Below, piece after piece: positions 42,351 to 50,675 of a stretch of DNA of 64,000 bases. Source of the stretch: Anaerolineaceae bacterium (GTDB lineage: Bacteria; Chloroflexota; Anaerolineae; Anaerolineales; Villigracilaceae); the NCBI GenBank assembly GCA_009772985.1, contig WOUS01000001.1, positions 62,001-126,000 on the forward strand, given 5' to 3'. Under the pieces are notes generated by a model. That model ran no database searches. It saw only the letters and a list, made by a program, of their open reading frames with translations, and had not been told where the DNA came from. Position 1 is the stretch's first letter. Every line of letters begins with the position of its first letter. The translations under genes were made by a program, and so were the position numbers.

Positions 42351-42782
42351 CTATGAAGTCCAAAGGATGTAGACGCCGACGGCGATCATCGCCACGGTCA
42401 ACAGGGCGACGAGGATGCGCAGCGCGCGGCGCAGCCAGCGGATGGTGAGGTAATCCTCGATGACGCTGAGCAGGCCGTGCAGTCCGTGCGAGGCGGCGAA
42501 GAAGATGAACACCGAGCCGGTGATCTTCCAGAACAGCGTGGACCAGGGCGCCAGGTCCGGGATGTTGGTGTTCAGCACGTGGGTCGGGCTGGGCATGAAC
42601 GTCCAGCGGATGAGGTCCGCCAGGTTCATCTGGGTGCGCGCCCCCAGGAGGAGCGCCCCGACCAGTCCGATGAACGCGCACAGGTACATGGCCAGCGCCG
42701 AGAAGCGGGTGAAGGCCCACATGAAGGTTTCGAAATCGAAGCCGCGTTTGGCACGGGATACGGTTCTGGTTTTGGCAGCCAT
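42351..42782 (-). CDS. sdhD: Succinate dehydrogenase membrane anchor subunit
   Basis: A 143-residue membrane protein with three helices. The haem/quinone histidine lies in FFAASHGLHGLLSVIEDY. The ATG follows a GGGAGGT ribosome site, 2 bp after sdhC. Position between sdhC and sdhA and helix pattern support the call; sequence similarity in this subunit is always low. Confidence 0.88.
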   Translation of the reverse strand: MAAKTRTVSRAKRGFDFETFMWAFTRFSALAMYLCAFIGLVGALLLGARTQMNLADLIRWTFMPSPTHVLNTNIPDLAPWSTLFWKITGSVFIFFAASHGLHGLLSVIEDYLTIRWLRRALRILVALLTVAMIAVGVYILWTS

Positions 42783-42784
42783 GG

Positions 42785-43159
42785 TTAACCTCCCAATGCC
42801 GTGCGGACGATGACCAGCACCGCGATGGCGTAGATGGGCAGGAACACCGCCCATTCCACCCAGATGGCTTCGCGCTGGTGCTCGATGAGTTTCGGCCACA
42901 GGTCAAGGATGACGATGCGCAGTCCGTTGACAGCGTGGAACAGGGCGCAGAAGAAGATGAAGATCTGGAAAATCCAGTGTTCGTAAATGGTATTGAGGAA
43001 CACGCCCACGGTCCCGCCCGCGTACGAGGACAGGATGTGTGTCGCCACAAAAATGACGATCCCCAGGCCGCCGATGCGATGCAGGATGTAGGTCAGCATC
43101 GGTCCCTTGCCCTGGTAGCGCAAGCCATCTTTCAGGCTGACATTCCTTTTCAGGCCCAT
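42785..43159 (-). CDS. sdhC: Succinate dehydrogenase cytochrome b subunit
   Basis: A 124-residue, three-helix subunit. HRIGGLGIVIFVATHILSSY and the signature LFHAVNGLRIVILDLWP give the haem histidine and quinone-site residues. First gene of sdhCDAB, preceded by AAGGAGGC; a GATAAT box at 43203-43208 on the minus strand is its likely promoter. Confidence 0.92.
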   Translation of the reverse strand: MGLKRNVSLKDGLRYQGKGPMLTYILHRIGGLGIVIFVATHILSSYAGGTVGVFLNTIYEHWIFQIFIFFCALFHAVNGLRIVILDLWPKLIEHQREAIWVEWAVFLPIYAIAVLVIVRTALGG

Positions 43160-43202
43160 CTATGCCTCCTTGCACGACAGGATAGCGTTCGAGATATGGT
43201 CT

Positions 43203-43208
43203 ATTATC
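43203..43208 (-). promoter_or_regulatory. Putative -10 box of the sdh operon
   Basis: GATAAT on the minus strand about 45 nt before sdhC; no clear -35 hexamer. Confidence 0.35.
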
Positions 43209-43292
43209 CCATCCTCGTTTCCTTCCATAAAAGTGACAATACTCATGGTTTATTCGTTCCAGACTTCCTCATACCGAAGGCGGAATCTTCCT

Positions 43293-43298
43293 TATAAT
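43293..43298 (+). promoter_or_regulatory. -10 box of the bc-complex operon
   Basis: TATAAT about 135 nt before the Rieske gene; the leader contains the double palindrome at 43320-43386. Confidence 0.5.
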
Positions 43299-43319
43299 CA
43301 TAGTGTTTGGTAATTGTTT

Positions 43320-43386
43320 ACCCATGCTTCGGCTGGATTTGTAATCCAGCCGCCGAACCGCCGGATTTGCAATCCGGCGGGAGCGT
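43320..43386. repeat. Double palindrome in the leader of the bc-complex operon
   Basis: acccatgcttcggctggatt starts the first palindrome; ccgccggatttgcaatccgg forms the second. It is nearly the reverse complement of 33270-33326 with six extra bases between the two hairpins. Confidence 0.85.
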
Positions 43387-43434
43387 GGAGTACTGATAAC
43401 TGCAATCCATCTCCCTTCCGATAAGGAGGTTCGC

Positions 43435-43929
43435 ATGGCAGGTTCCCATCATATCAGCCGCCGCGACTTCATCAAACTGATGACATTTGGCGCAGGCGGG
43501 GTCATCGCGGCAGGCATTGGCCTGCCGGCGATTGATTATCTCATTGATCCCGCCCTCAGGAAAAACGCGGCCGAGGCCTGGATTCCGCTCGGGCCGCTGG
43601 AAAATTTTGTAATTGGCAAGCCGACGCTGGTCAACTTCACCCGCAGCAAGGTCAATGGCTGGGAGCGGACTGCCAACAGTTACGGCGTCTTCGTTGTCCG
43701 CAAGTCGGAGACCGAGGTGATCGTCTTCTCCAACATCTGCACGCATCTCGGCTGCCGGGTCAACTGGAGCGAGACCGCCGGCGGGTACCTCTGCCCGTGC
43801 CACGACGCCGAGTTCGGACCGGACGGCGGCATCGTGCGCGGACCCCAGCCTCGTCCGCTCGACCGGTACGAGGGGGACACTCTCAAGGTCGAAGAGGGTG
43901 TTGTCAGCATCCTCTTCACAGAAGGCTAG
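43435..43929 (+). CDS. Rieske iron-sulfur protein of the cytochrome bc complex
   Basis: A 164-residue protein with a Tat-type anchor (HHISRRDFIKLMTFGAGGV). The Rieske 2Fe-2S ligands are C102 and H104 in CTHLGC and C120 and H123 in CPCHDAEF, with C107 and C122 forming the usual disulfide. It moves electrons from quinol to cytochrome c. First gene of a three-gene operon with cytochrome b and the subunit IV-cytochrome c fusion. Confidence 0.95.
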   Translation: MAGSHHISRRDFIKLMTFGAGGVIAAGIGLPAIDYLIDPALRKNAAEAWIPLGPLENFVIGKPTLVNFTRSKVNGWERTANSYGVFVVRKSETEVIVFSNICTHLGCRVNWSETAGGYLCPCHDAEFGPDGGIVRGPQPRPLDRYEGDTLKVEEGVVSILFTEG

Positions 43930-43934
43930 CGGCT

Positions 43935-44594
43935 ATGTGGAAAAAACTCTTTGCCTGGCTGGATGAACGCCTCGGCCTGAACGACCTGTACAAGGCCACC
44001 CTCGACCGCCCGGAGCCGAAGGGCAACTGGTGGAACACGCTCGGCTCGGCCAGCCTGTTCCTGTTCCTGCTCCAGGGCGCCACCGGCATCTTCCTGACCG
44101 TCTACTACACCCCCTCGCCCGACCACGCCTACGACAGCATCATCTATATCATGAACGAGGTGGCCTTCGGCTGGCTCATCCGCGGCATCCACCACTGGGG
44201 CTCCACGCTGATGGTGATCGTGGTCTTCGTCCACATGCTGCGGGTCTTCATCACCGCCTCGTACAAGTATCCGCGCGAACTGACCTGGATCGTCGGCTGC
44301 GGCCTGCTGCTCTGCACCCTGGGGATGGGCTTTACCGGCTACCTGCTGCCCTGGAACCAGCGCGCCTACTGGGCCACCACGGTGGCCACCGAGATCGCCG
44401 GGGCGGTGCCGTTCATCGGAGACTTCATCACCAAAGTCCTGCGCGGCGGAACCGACCTCAGCGCGCTGACCCTCAGCCGATTCTTCTCCGCCCACATCTG
44501 GATGCTCCCGGCCATGCTGGTCGGGCTGATCGGCATCCATCTCTTCCTCATCATCAAACACGGCGAATCTGCCTTCCCGGATCAGGACGATTAG
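43935..44594 (+). CDS. Cytochrome b (b6-type N-terminal subunit)
   Basis: A 219-residue, four-helix subunit like cytochrome b6 or the N-terminal half of cytochrome b. Haem histidines appear in GIHHWGSTLMVIVVFVHMLR and in FFSAHIWMLPAMLVGLIGIH; GYLLPWNQRAYWAT is the Qo-side motif. The start ATG lies 5 bp after the Rieske stop. Splitting of cytochrome b into two genes is the b6f arrangement. Confidence 0.95.
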   Translation: MWKKLFAWLDERLGLNDLYKATLDRPEPKGNWWNTLGSASLFLFLLQGATGIFLTVYYTPSPDHAYDSIIYIMNEVAFGWLIRGIHHWGSTLMVIVVFVHMLRVFITASYKYPRELTWIVGCGLLLCTLGMGFTGYLLPWNQRAYWATTVATEIAGAVPFIGDFITKVLRGGTDLSALTLSRFFSAHIWMLPAMLVGLIGIHLFLIIKHGESAFPDQDD

Positions 44595-44604
44595 GAGCGC
44601 GGCC

Positions 44605-46002
44605 ATGAACGAAGAACACAAGAAAACTGTTCACGAAAAATACCAGCGCGCCCTGCAAAAAGGCGAACGCTTCTGGCCCGACAGCATCTACAAGGACCTG
44701 GTCGTCTCCTTTGCCATCTTCGTTATCCTGGTCCTGCTGGCAGCGTTCATCGGCGTGCCGGGCGAGCCCAAGGCCGACCCAAGCGACTCCTCCTACGTTC
44801 CCAAGCCGGAGTGGTACTTCCTGTTCCTGTTCAAGTTCCTGGCCATGTACGGGCAACTGCCCGTGATCGGCAAGATCGAGTGGATCGCCGCCATCCTCAT
44901 CCCGGTCATCGTGCTGGGATGGCTGTTCCTGCTGCCCCTGCTGGACAAGAATCCGAAGCGGCACTACTCGCGCCGCATCCTGGCGATCACCATCATGGCC
45001 GTCTTCGTGGTCAGCATGGTCGTGCTGACCCTGCTGGCCGGCATCCCGATGGTGCCCGACGAGGCCGGGCGGATGACTCCCATCATCGTGCAACTCCTGG
45101 CGGGACTGTTCATCCCGGCCGCCGCCTACGTGCTGCTCGTCGTCTTCTCCCTGCTCCGCCGCAAGATCGGACCGGCGGCCGGCCGGCTCCAGGTCTGGAC
45201 TGCCGCCGCCGGCTCGTCCGCCATGCTGGTGCTGATGGTGGTCGTGTTGATCGTCTGGCCCGCCCCGGCCGCCGCGGAGATGGAAGTGGCCGGTACCCTG
45301 CCCGAGCAGATCCTCGCCGGCCAGGACCTGTACTCGGTCTACTGCACCGAATGTCACGGCGACGACGGCACGGTGACTATCGTCCAGGGCGTGAGCGACA
45401 CGCTGGACGGGACGGTGATGAGTCCCATCAACAGCCAGGATGTGATGTACACGTTCACCGACGAGACGCTTGCCAACATCATCACCTACGGCCAGCAGAA
45501 TCTGGGCATGCCGCCCTTCAGCAAGGCTTTCGGCGGCGAACTGGGACCGAGCGAGGTCGGTTACATCGTCACCTACATGCGCTACAGTTGGGACGACCGC
45601 ATGGAGATCCCGGCGGGAGCAGTCTCGTCCATCCCGGAACTCCAGCCCGGCGAAGCGCCATCCTGGGACGTGCACATCCAGCCGCTGGTCAAGCGCTACT
45701 GCCAATCCTGTCACCGGGCCGGCAAGGACAACAACAATTACCTGACCACCTCCTACGATGAAATGCTGACCACCGGCGACAACGCCCCGGTCTTCACCGC
45801 CGGAGACCCCGACAGCCTGCTGCTGCAACTCATCACCGGCCACGAGGCGACCGACCCGAAGACCGGCGAGACCATCCGCCAGATGCCGGTCAACAAACTG
45901 CTGAATCAGAAATATATCGACATGCTCACGCTCTGGATCATGAACGGCATGCCCCGCACCGCCGAGGACGCGGCCGCGCTGTTCGTCGTGCCGAACCCGT
46001 AA
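44605..46002 (+). CDS. Cytochrome b subunit IV fused to two cytochrome c domains
   Basis: A 465-residue fusion. Residues 1-220 are a subunit-IV-like membrane part with the PKPEWYFLFLFKFLA Qo motif and about five helices. A short linker leads to two outward-facing haem c domains: CTECH at 247-251 with a distal Met in LGMPPF, and CQSCH at 366-370 with a possible ligand in RQMPVN. The fusion makes a quinol:cytochrome c unit with its own electron-exit module. It ends at a bidirectional terminator facing icd. Confidence 0.93.
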   Translation: MNEEHKKTVHEKYQRALQKGERFWPDSIYKDLVVSFAIFVILVLLAAFIGVPGEPKADPSDSSYVPKPEWYFLFLFKFLAMYGQLPVIGKIEWIAAILIPVIVLGWLFLLPLLDKNPKRHYSRRILAITIMAVFVVSMVVLTLLAGIPMVPDEAGRMTPIIVQLLAGLFIPAAAYVLLVVFSLLRRKIGPAAGRLQVWTAAAGSSAMLVLMVVVLIVWPAPAAAEMEVAGTLPEQILAGQDLYSVYCTECHGDDGTVTIVQGVSDTLDGTVMSPINSQDVMYTFTDETLANIITYGQQNLGMPPFSKAFGGELGPSEVGYIVTYMRYSWDDRMEIPAGAVSSIPELQPGEAPSWDVHIQPLVKRYCQSCHRAGKDNNNYLTTSYDEMLTTGDNAPVFTAGDPDSLLLQLITGHEATDPKTGETIRQMPVNKLLNQKYIDMLTLWIMNGMPRTAEDAAALFVVPNP

Positions 46003-46009
46003 AAAAACG

Positions 46010-46083
46010 AAAAACAAAAAGCAAAAGCGAAAGGGCCGCCTCGCAAACGAGATGACCCTTTTTGTTTTTTGCATTTTGCTTTT
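46010..46083. terminator. A/T-rich bidirectional terminator
   Basis: Left aaaaagcaaaagcgaaaggg and right ccctttttgttttttgcatt pair over more than 20 bp around a GC-rich loop, between convergent genes. Confidence 0.8.
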
Positions 46084-46084
46084 T

Positions 46085-47488
46085 TTATTCCATGTGCTTG
46101 ATGATCGCGTCGCCGAACTCGGAGCACTTGACCTCGGTCGCACCTTCCATCAGGCGGGCGAAGTCGTAGGTGACGGTTTTGGCGGCCACCGCGCCTTCCA
46201 TGCCTTTGACGATCAGGTCGGCGGCCTCGTTCCAGCCCAGGTAGCGGAACATCATCTCGCCGGAGAGGATGACCGAGCCGGGGTTGACCTTGTCCAGGTC
46301 GGCGTATTTCGGCGCGGTGCCATGCGTGGCCTCGAAAATGGCGTGACCCGTCACGTAGTTGATGTTCGCGCCGGGGGCGATGCCGATCCCGCCCACCTGC
46401 GCGGCCAAAGCGTCCGAGAGGTAATCGCCGTTCAGGTTCAGGGTGGCGATCACGTCGTAGTCGCGCGGACGGATGAGGGTGAATTGCAGGCTCACGTCGG
46501 CGATGGAATCTTTGATGAGCAGCATCTTCTTCCACTTGCCGTCGCCGTGGGTGTCCCATAGTTTCAGCGCTTCCTCGACCTCGCACTGGATGTCATTCTG
46601 CTGGTCAGGAGACATCATCTCGAAGCCGGGATCAATCATCCGGGCGTTTTCCTCGACCGTCAGGCCGGGTTTGGCTTCCTTGTTGCCCAGGATCCAGGTC
46701 TCGCGCTCGGTGACGATCTGGCCGCGGAACTCGCGTTTCGCCAGCGCGTAGCCCCAGTCCTTGAACGCGCCTTCGGTGAACTTCATGATGTTGCCCTTGT
46801 GGACGAAGTTCACGCTCTTGCGCTTGTTCTCCAGCGACCACTGGAGAGCGGCGCGCACCAGCCGCTCGGTCCCCTCCACCGAAACGGGTTTGATGCCGAT
46901 GCCCGCCGTCTCCGGGAAGCGCATCTTGGCGTATTCCTTCGGGAAGGCATCCTTGAACAACTTCTTGAATTTCACGTTGTCTTCCGTGCCGTTGGCGAAC
47001 TCGATGCCGGTATAAATGTCCTCGGTATTCTCGCGGAAGATGACCATGTCCACGTACTCGGGATGTTTCACCGGCGAAGGCACGCCGTTGTAGTAGCGCA
47101 CCGGGCGCTGGCAGACGTACAGGTCCAGCAGTTTGCGCAGGGCCACGTTCAGCGAGCGGATACCGCCGCCGATGGGCGTGGTCAGCGGGCCTTTGATGCC
47201 CACCAGGAATTCCTTGAAGGCTTCCACAGTTTCATCGGGCAGCCAGGCATTGAACATCTTGAACGATTTCTCGCCCGCGTAGACTTCCATCCAGTGGACC
47301 TTGCGCTTGCCGCCGTAGGCCTTCTCCACCGCCGCATCGAACACGCGCACGGAGGCCCGCCAGATATCGCGCCCGGTCCCGTCTCCTTCCACGAACGGAA
47401 TGATCGGCTCGTCCGGGACCTGGAGCCTGCCACCCTTGATCGTGATCTTCTCCCCGCCCGCGGGGACCTTGACCTGCTTGGTTGCCAT
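46085..47488 (-). CDS. icd: Isocitrate dehydrogenase (NADP type)
   Basis: A 467-residue type I enzyme converting isocitrate to 2-oxoglutarate. [12 protein letters not shown] is the N-terminal nucleotide loop; [12 protein letters not shown] holds the regulatory/substrate serine of E. coli Icd; [18 protein letters not shown] and [20 protein letters not shown] follow. The Lys-Tyr in GTAPKY after the HGT triad favours NADP. The length is about 50 residues above E. coli Icd owing to an N-terminal extension and a small insert. RBS AAAGGAGAGC. Its product feeds the adjacent sdh branch of the TCA cycle and glutamate dehydrogenase. Confidence 0.95.
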   Translation of the reverse strand: MATKQVKVPAGGEKITIKGGRLQVPDEPIIPFVEGDGTGRDIWRASVRVFDAAVEKAYGGKRKVHWMEVYAGEKSFKMFNAWLPDETVEAFKEFLVGIKGPLTTPIGGGIRSLNVALRKLLDLYVCQRPVRYYNGVPSPVKHPEYVDMVIFRENTEDIYTGIEFANGTEDNVKFKKLFKDAFPKEYAKMRFPETAGIGIKPVSVEGTERLVRAALQWSLENKRKSVNFVHKGNIMKFTEGAFKDWGYALAKREFRGQIVTERETWILGNKEAKPGLTVEENARMIDPGFEMMSPDQQNDIQCEVEEALKLWDTHGDGKWKKMLLIKDSIADVSLQFTLIRPRDYDVIATLNLNGDYLSDALAAQVGGIGIAPGANINYVTGHAIFEATHGTAPKYADLDKVNPGSVILSGEMMFRYLGWNEAADLIVKGMEGAVAAKTVTYDFARLMEGATEVKCSEFGDAIIKHME

Positions 47489-47581
47489 ACCTTGCTCTCC
47501 TTTGGGATAATTTCGACCGGATTATATCAAATCGTGCTTAAGGTTAGATGACAGTCGCCCGGATTTGTCGCGCCTCAAACC

Positions 47582-47609
47582 TTGACAAAATTTCCGCCCT
47601 GCCTATAAT
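47582..47609 (+). promoter_or_regulatory. Consensus sigma-70-type promoter of the pyr leader
   Basis: TTGACA (47582-47587), 16-bp spacer, TATAAT (47604-47609). It is the best consensus promoter in the window. Transcription would start near 47616, some 165 nt before pyrC. Confidence 0.85.
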
Positions 47610-47619
47610 TCCGCCCGAT

Positions 47620-47691
47620 ATGGTCACATTCCTTCATTTGCGAGATTCCCTGTTCAAACCTGCCGGATTGACCGTTTCCTTCGTCCTTTAG
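47620..47691 (+). CDS. Putative 23-aa leader peptide of the pyr cluster
   Basis: ATG opens 10 nt after the -10 box and the 23-codon frame ends with TAG at 47689-47691, whose last base is the first base of the terminator stem. The codons just before the stop are U-rich (accgtttccttcgtccttta). Geometry resembles the E. coli pyrBI leader (pyrL), where a ribosome following RNA polymerase closely prevents terminator folding when UTP is low. No ribosome site fits, so translation would be nearly leaderless, as for other genes here. Peptide sequence itself shows no family. Confidence 0.55.
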   Translation: MVTFLHLRDSLFKPAGLTVSFVL

Positions 47692-47718
47692 AGAGCCGTT
47701 TATCGGCTCTCTTTTTTT
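47691..47718 (+). terminator. Attenuator-type terminator upstream of pyrC
   Basis: Perfect 8-bp stem GAGAGCCG/CGGCTCTC, 5-nt loop, then seven T residues. It lies between promoter and pyrC with the same orientation, so it must be bypassed for pyrC expression. Confidence 0.85.
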
Positions 47719-47722
47719 ATGT

Positions 47723-47771
47723 CCGCCCTCACCCCCGGCCCCTCTCCCACAAAGCGGGAGAGGGGAGTAGG
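47723..47771. repeat. C/G-rich palindrome before pyrC
   Basis: cccctctcccacaaagcgggagagggg hairpin in two arms (cccctctccc and gggagagggg), same family as in folP and the PBP-like gene; it lies directly before the ribosome site of pyrC. Confidence 0.75.
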
Positions 47772-47779
47772 AGAACTTG

Positions 47780-48928
47780 ATGATAAAACTCCCCGGATTG
47801 ATTGACCCGCACGTCCACATGCGCGAACCCGGCCAGACCCACAAAGAAGACTGGGACAGCGGCACATCCGCCGCGCTGGCCGGGGGCGTGACGATGGTGC
47901 TGGCGATGCCCAACACCAAACCGCCCATCTTCGACGCCTCCACCCTGGACTTGGCGCTGGGCGCGGCAAAAGAGAAAGCCCGCTGTGACTACGCCCAGTT
48001 CCTCGGCGCGGGGCCGGATAATATTGATTGGGGCAGGCACAAGGCACTGCCCCTACAGGCTGCTGGTTTGAAGATGTATCTCGATCAGACCTTCGGCGAA
48101 CTGCGCCTGGACTCGATGACTCTCTGGCAATCCCATTTCCAGAACTGGCCGAAGAACCTGCCCATCGTGGCGCACTCCGAAAGCCGCAGCATGGCAGCGG
48201 TTATCCTGATGGCGGCGATCTATGACCGGCCTGTCCACATCGCGCACATCTCGTTGAAAGAGGAAGTCTTGCTTATCAAGGCGGCGAAAGAGCGCGGGAT
48301 CAAGGTGACGTGCGAGGTCACACCGCATCATCTTTTTCTCACCGAAGAAGATATTTCCGCCATTGGTGGGGCAAGTCTAAGACTTGCCCCTACAGGTGCG
48401 ACTGGTCGCGGCGAAGTCAGGCCAAGACTTGCCGCGAAAGAAGATGTCGAGGCCCTCTGGCAAAATCTCGATGTGATTGATTGCTTCGCCACCGACCATG
48501 CCCCGCACACCCTGGCCGAAAAGGACAGCGAAACTCCTCCGCCCGGTTTCCCCGGTGTGGAAACCCTGCTGCCGCTATTGCTCACCGCTATCCACGAGGG
48601 CCGATTAACTATTAACGATGTTCTATCCCGAATGGTCACCAACCCGCGCCGTATCTTCTCCCTGCCCGAACAGCCTGAAACATGGATTGAAGTTGATGAA
48701 AAGGCCGAATACGAGCTCCGAGCCGCGAATATGCACTCCCGCTGTGGCTGGACGCCGTTCGAGGGCTGGCAGGTGAAAGGACGCGTAACGCGAGTTGTGC
48801 TACGTGGACGCGAAGCGTTCAAGGATGGGAAGATTCTCGTCGAGGCGGGGTATGGGAGAAATGTGAGGGCGCAGAAAAATGTAGAGAGCACAGAAGTTTC
48901 ATTCCGTGCTCTCAGGATGATAAAGTGA
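47780..48928 (+). CDS. pyrC: Dihydroorotase, with two repeat-encoded inserts
   Basis: A 382-residue amidohydrolase converting carbamoyl aspartate to dihydroorotate. The zinc motif is LPGLIDPHVHMREPG; further ligands lie in IVAHSES, VHIAHIS and the catalytic DCFATDHAPHT. GEVRPRLAAKEDVEALW resembles the dihydroorotase of eukaryotic CAD. Two loops are encoded by palindromic repeats: GRHKALPLQAAG (48030-48058) and GGASLRLAPTGATGR (48365-48398). Conserved motifs on each side stay in register. ATG at 47780 follows AGGAG. A GAGAGCAC/GTGCTCTC hairpin forms part of the last codons. Confidence 0.94.
   Translation: MIKLPGLIDPHVHMREPGQTHKEDWDSGTSAALAGGVTMVLAMPNTKPPIFDASTLDLALGAAKEKARCDYAQFLGAGPDNIDWGRHKALPLQAAGLKMYLDQTFGELRLDSMTLWQSHFQNWPKNLPIVAHSESRSMAAVILMAAIYDRPVHIAHISLKEEVLLIKAAKERGIKVTCEVTPHHLFLTEEDISAIGGASLRLAPTGATGRGEVRPRLAAKEDVEALWQNLDVIDCFATDHAPHTLAEKDSETPPPGFPGVETLLPLLLTAIHEGRLTINDVLSRMVTNPRRIFSLPEQPETWIEVDEKAEYELRAANMHSRCGWTPFEGWQVKGRVTRVVLRGREAFKDGKILVEAGYGRNVRAQKNVESTEVSFRALRMIK
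48030..48058. repeat. In-frame palindrome in pyrC, first
   Basis: ggggcaggcac and gcactgcccctaca arms; belongs to the GTAGGGGC family. Confidence 0.75.
48365..48398. repeat. In-frame palindrome in pyrC, second
   Basis: ggtggggcaagtc and gacttgcccctaca arms around a 4-nt centre. Confidence 0.8.
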
Positions 48929-48945
48929 AATTGTTCGAGCGCCTG

Positions 48946-49221
48946 TTATTTCTCGGTTAGCGCCCCGGAGGTATACTTGTGCAGCACACTCGAGATCAAG
49001 GTCTGGTACGGGATGCCCTCGCGCAAGGCGCGCTTTTGCAAATCGAGCAGGTCTTTTTCTGAAATGCGGATATTGATGCGCTGATCCTTTCGGAAGGTGG
49101 CGCGGGCGTAGACACGATATTGTTCTTTCTGCTCTTTGACATTCTTTGCCGACTGCCACTCATCTTGTTCGTAAGACGCCAGCAGTTCGAGTTCGTCCGG
49201 TTGGAGTTTCAGGTCGCTCAT
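48946..49221 (-). CDS. Ribbon-helix-helix-type antitoxin
   Basis: A 91-residue protein. Its C-half INIRISEKDLLDLQKRALRE followed by GIPYQTLISSVLHKYTSG is the ribbon-helix-helix-like pattern of BrnA/CopG-type antitoxins; the N-half is charged (EQDEWQSAKNVKEQKEQY). It overlaps the end of the toxin gene by 4 nt. The module lies on the opposite strand between pyrC and pyrB. Confidence 0.85.
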   Translation of the reverse strand: MSDLKLQPDELELLASYEQDEWQSAKNVKEQKEQYRVYARATFRKDQRINIRISEKDLLDLQKRALREGIPYQTLISSVLHKYTSGALTEK

Positions 49222-49499
49222 TTTTCACTTCCTTTCAGATACTTCTTTGTTGCTTTGCGGCTCGGAATAATGGTTTTCAGGAATACTTCGCTATCGGTCT
49301 CGACAAATGGAACAAGGTATGCGTAATCATCCACTTGCACCACAAAGATCTTTTGTCCTTTATACTTTTCCTGGTTGGGATGTTCCAGCACGTCAAGCAA
49401 ACATCCCATCTCAATATAAAAGGCTATCTCTTCAAAAGAGACCAGCCTTTCGGCCTTCAACAGCGCGTTCTTTTCGTCGTTCCACGAAAAGGTTTTCAT
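49218..49499 (-). CDS. BrnT-like toxin
   Basis: A 93-residue protein (MKTFSWNDEKNALLKAERL, VSFEEIAFYIEMGCLLDVLE, GQKIFVVQVDDYAYLVPFV, FLKTIIPSRKATKKYL) with the BrnT-like RelE-fold plan: strand-helix start, DDYAYLVPF core, and terminal SRKATKKY basic motif. Start taken at ATG 49499; a TTG two codons upstream also exists. It is probably an RNA-targeting toxin neutralised by the overlapping downstream gene. Confidence 0.82.
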   Translation of the reverse strand: MKTFSWNDEKNALLKAERLVSFEEIAFYIEMGCLLDVLEHPNQEKYKGQKIFVVQVDDYAYLVPFVETDSEVFLKTIIPSRKATKKYLKGSEK

Positions 49500-49657
49500 G
49501 CTCAAATTATAGCCAATTGTGTGCCTTTTGGCAACAGTCTCCGGGTCGCGCGTGTCCGCCCGGAAAAGGCTCGAAGAAAAATGTGATTAAACGGGATCCG
49601 CTTCCGGTCTGGTACCGAGTCCCGATTTTCAAATAACGAATAGCAAAGGAGTATCTT

Positions 49658-50638
49658 ATGACCATCAGCAAACACAACCTGTCCCACCTGCCCCTGGGCG
49701 ACCACAAGAACGCACCCTGGTATGGCAAGGATATCATCTCGGTCAAGCAGTTCGGCCGCGAAGATTTGGAGTACATTTTCGCCGTGTCGCACGAGATGCA
49801 CGACATGGTTGACCACATCGGCACCTTCGACCTGCTCAAAGGCAAGATCCTGGCCAACCTGTTCTACGAACCGTCCACCCGCACCTCGTCGTCGTTCACC
49901 GCCGCGATGGAACGGCTGGGCGGCTCGGTCATCCCGATCAACGAGGTGAAGTACTCGTCGGTCTCGAAGGGCGAGAGTCTGGCGGACACTGTCCGCACGC
50001 TGGAGTGCTACGCCGACGTGATCGTGTTGCGCCATCCCGAGGTCGGGTCGGCGGCCATCGCCGCCAAGGCCGCCCGCAAGCCGGTCATCAACGCCGGTGA
50101 CGGCATCGGCGAACATCCCACTCAGGCCCTGCTGGATGCCTTCACCATCCGCGAGGAGATCGGCCATTTAGATAGTCTGACCGTCACCCTGCTCGGCGAC
50201 CTGAAGCACGGGCGCACCGTCCATTCGCTGGCGCGGCTGCTCTCGCTCTACAAGGTCAAACTGAACTACGTCGCGCCCGACATCCTGCGCATGCCCGCCG
50301 AACTGATCGAGGAACTCAACGCCAAGGGGATTGAGCAGACAGAATACACCAACCTCGACGCCTGCCTGCCCCAGACCGACGTGCTGTACGTCACGCGTGT
50401 CCAGAAGGAGCGCTTCGCCGACGAGGCCGTCTACGAGTCGGTCAAGGGGGCTTACGTGATCGACCCAAAGGTCATGAAAGCCGCCAAGGAGCGCATGATC
50501 GTCATGCACCCGCTGCCGCGCGTCGGCGAGATCAGCCCTGAGTTCGACGACGATCCGCGCGCCGCCTACTTCCGCCAGATGGAGTACGGTTTATACGTTA
50601 GAATGGCGTTGCTCGCGATGGTGCTCGGAAAAGCGTAA
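49658..50638 (+). CDS. pyrB: Aspartate carbamoyltransferase catalytic subunit
   Basis: A 326-residue enzyme for the committed step of pyrimidine synthesis. The carbamoyl-phosphate motif [12 protein letters not shown], the [14 protein letters not shown] segment and [10 protein letters not shown] are complete. No regulatory pyrI gene is visible. AAAGGAG precedes the ATG. It is separated from pyrC by a toxin-antitoxin module on the opposite strand. Confidence 0.97.
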   Translation: MTISKHNLSHLPLGDHKNAPWYGKDIISVKQFGREDLEYIFAVSHEMHDMVDHIGTFDLLKGKILANLFYEPSTRTSSSFTAAMERLGGSVIPINEVKYSSVSKGESLADTVRTLECYADVIVLRHPEVGSAAIAAKAARKPVINAGDGIGEHPTQALLDAFTIREEIGHLDSLTVTLLGDLKHGRTVHSLARLLSLYKVKLNYVAPDILRMPAELIEELNAKGIEQTEYTNLDACLPQTDVLYVTRVQKERFADEAVYESVKGAYVIDPKVMKAAKERMIVMHPLPRVGEISPEFDDDPRAAYFRQMEYGLYVRMALLAMVLGKA

Positions 50639-50675
50639 GCAAAAAAACTGGCGTTTTGGTACGGGAGGCTTGCCA

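Noticed and set aside
40484-42448. 654-codon plus-strand frame opposite sdhA
   Set aside because: Antisense of SdhA with complete flavoprotein motifs.
47620-47718. A stand-alone small RNA instead of an attenuator
   Set aside because: Cannot be excluded, but position, orientation toward pyrC and the ORF/terminator overlap fit attenuation better, so the region was annotated as leader.
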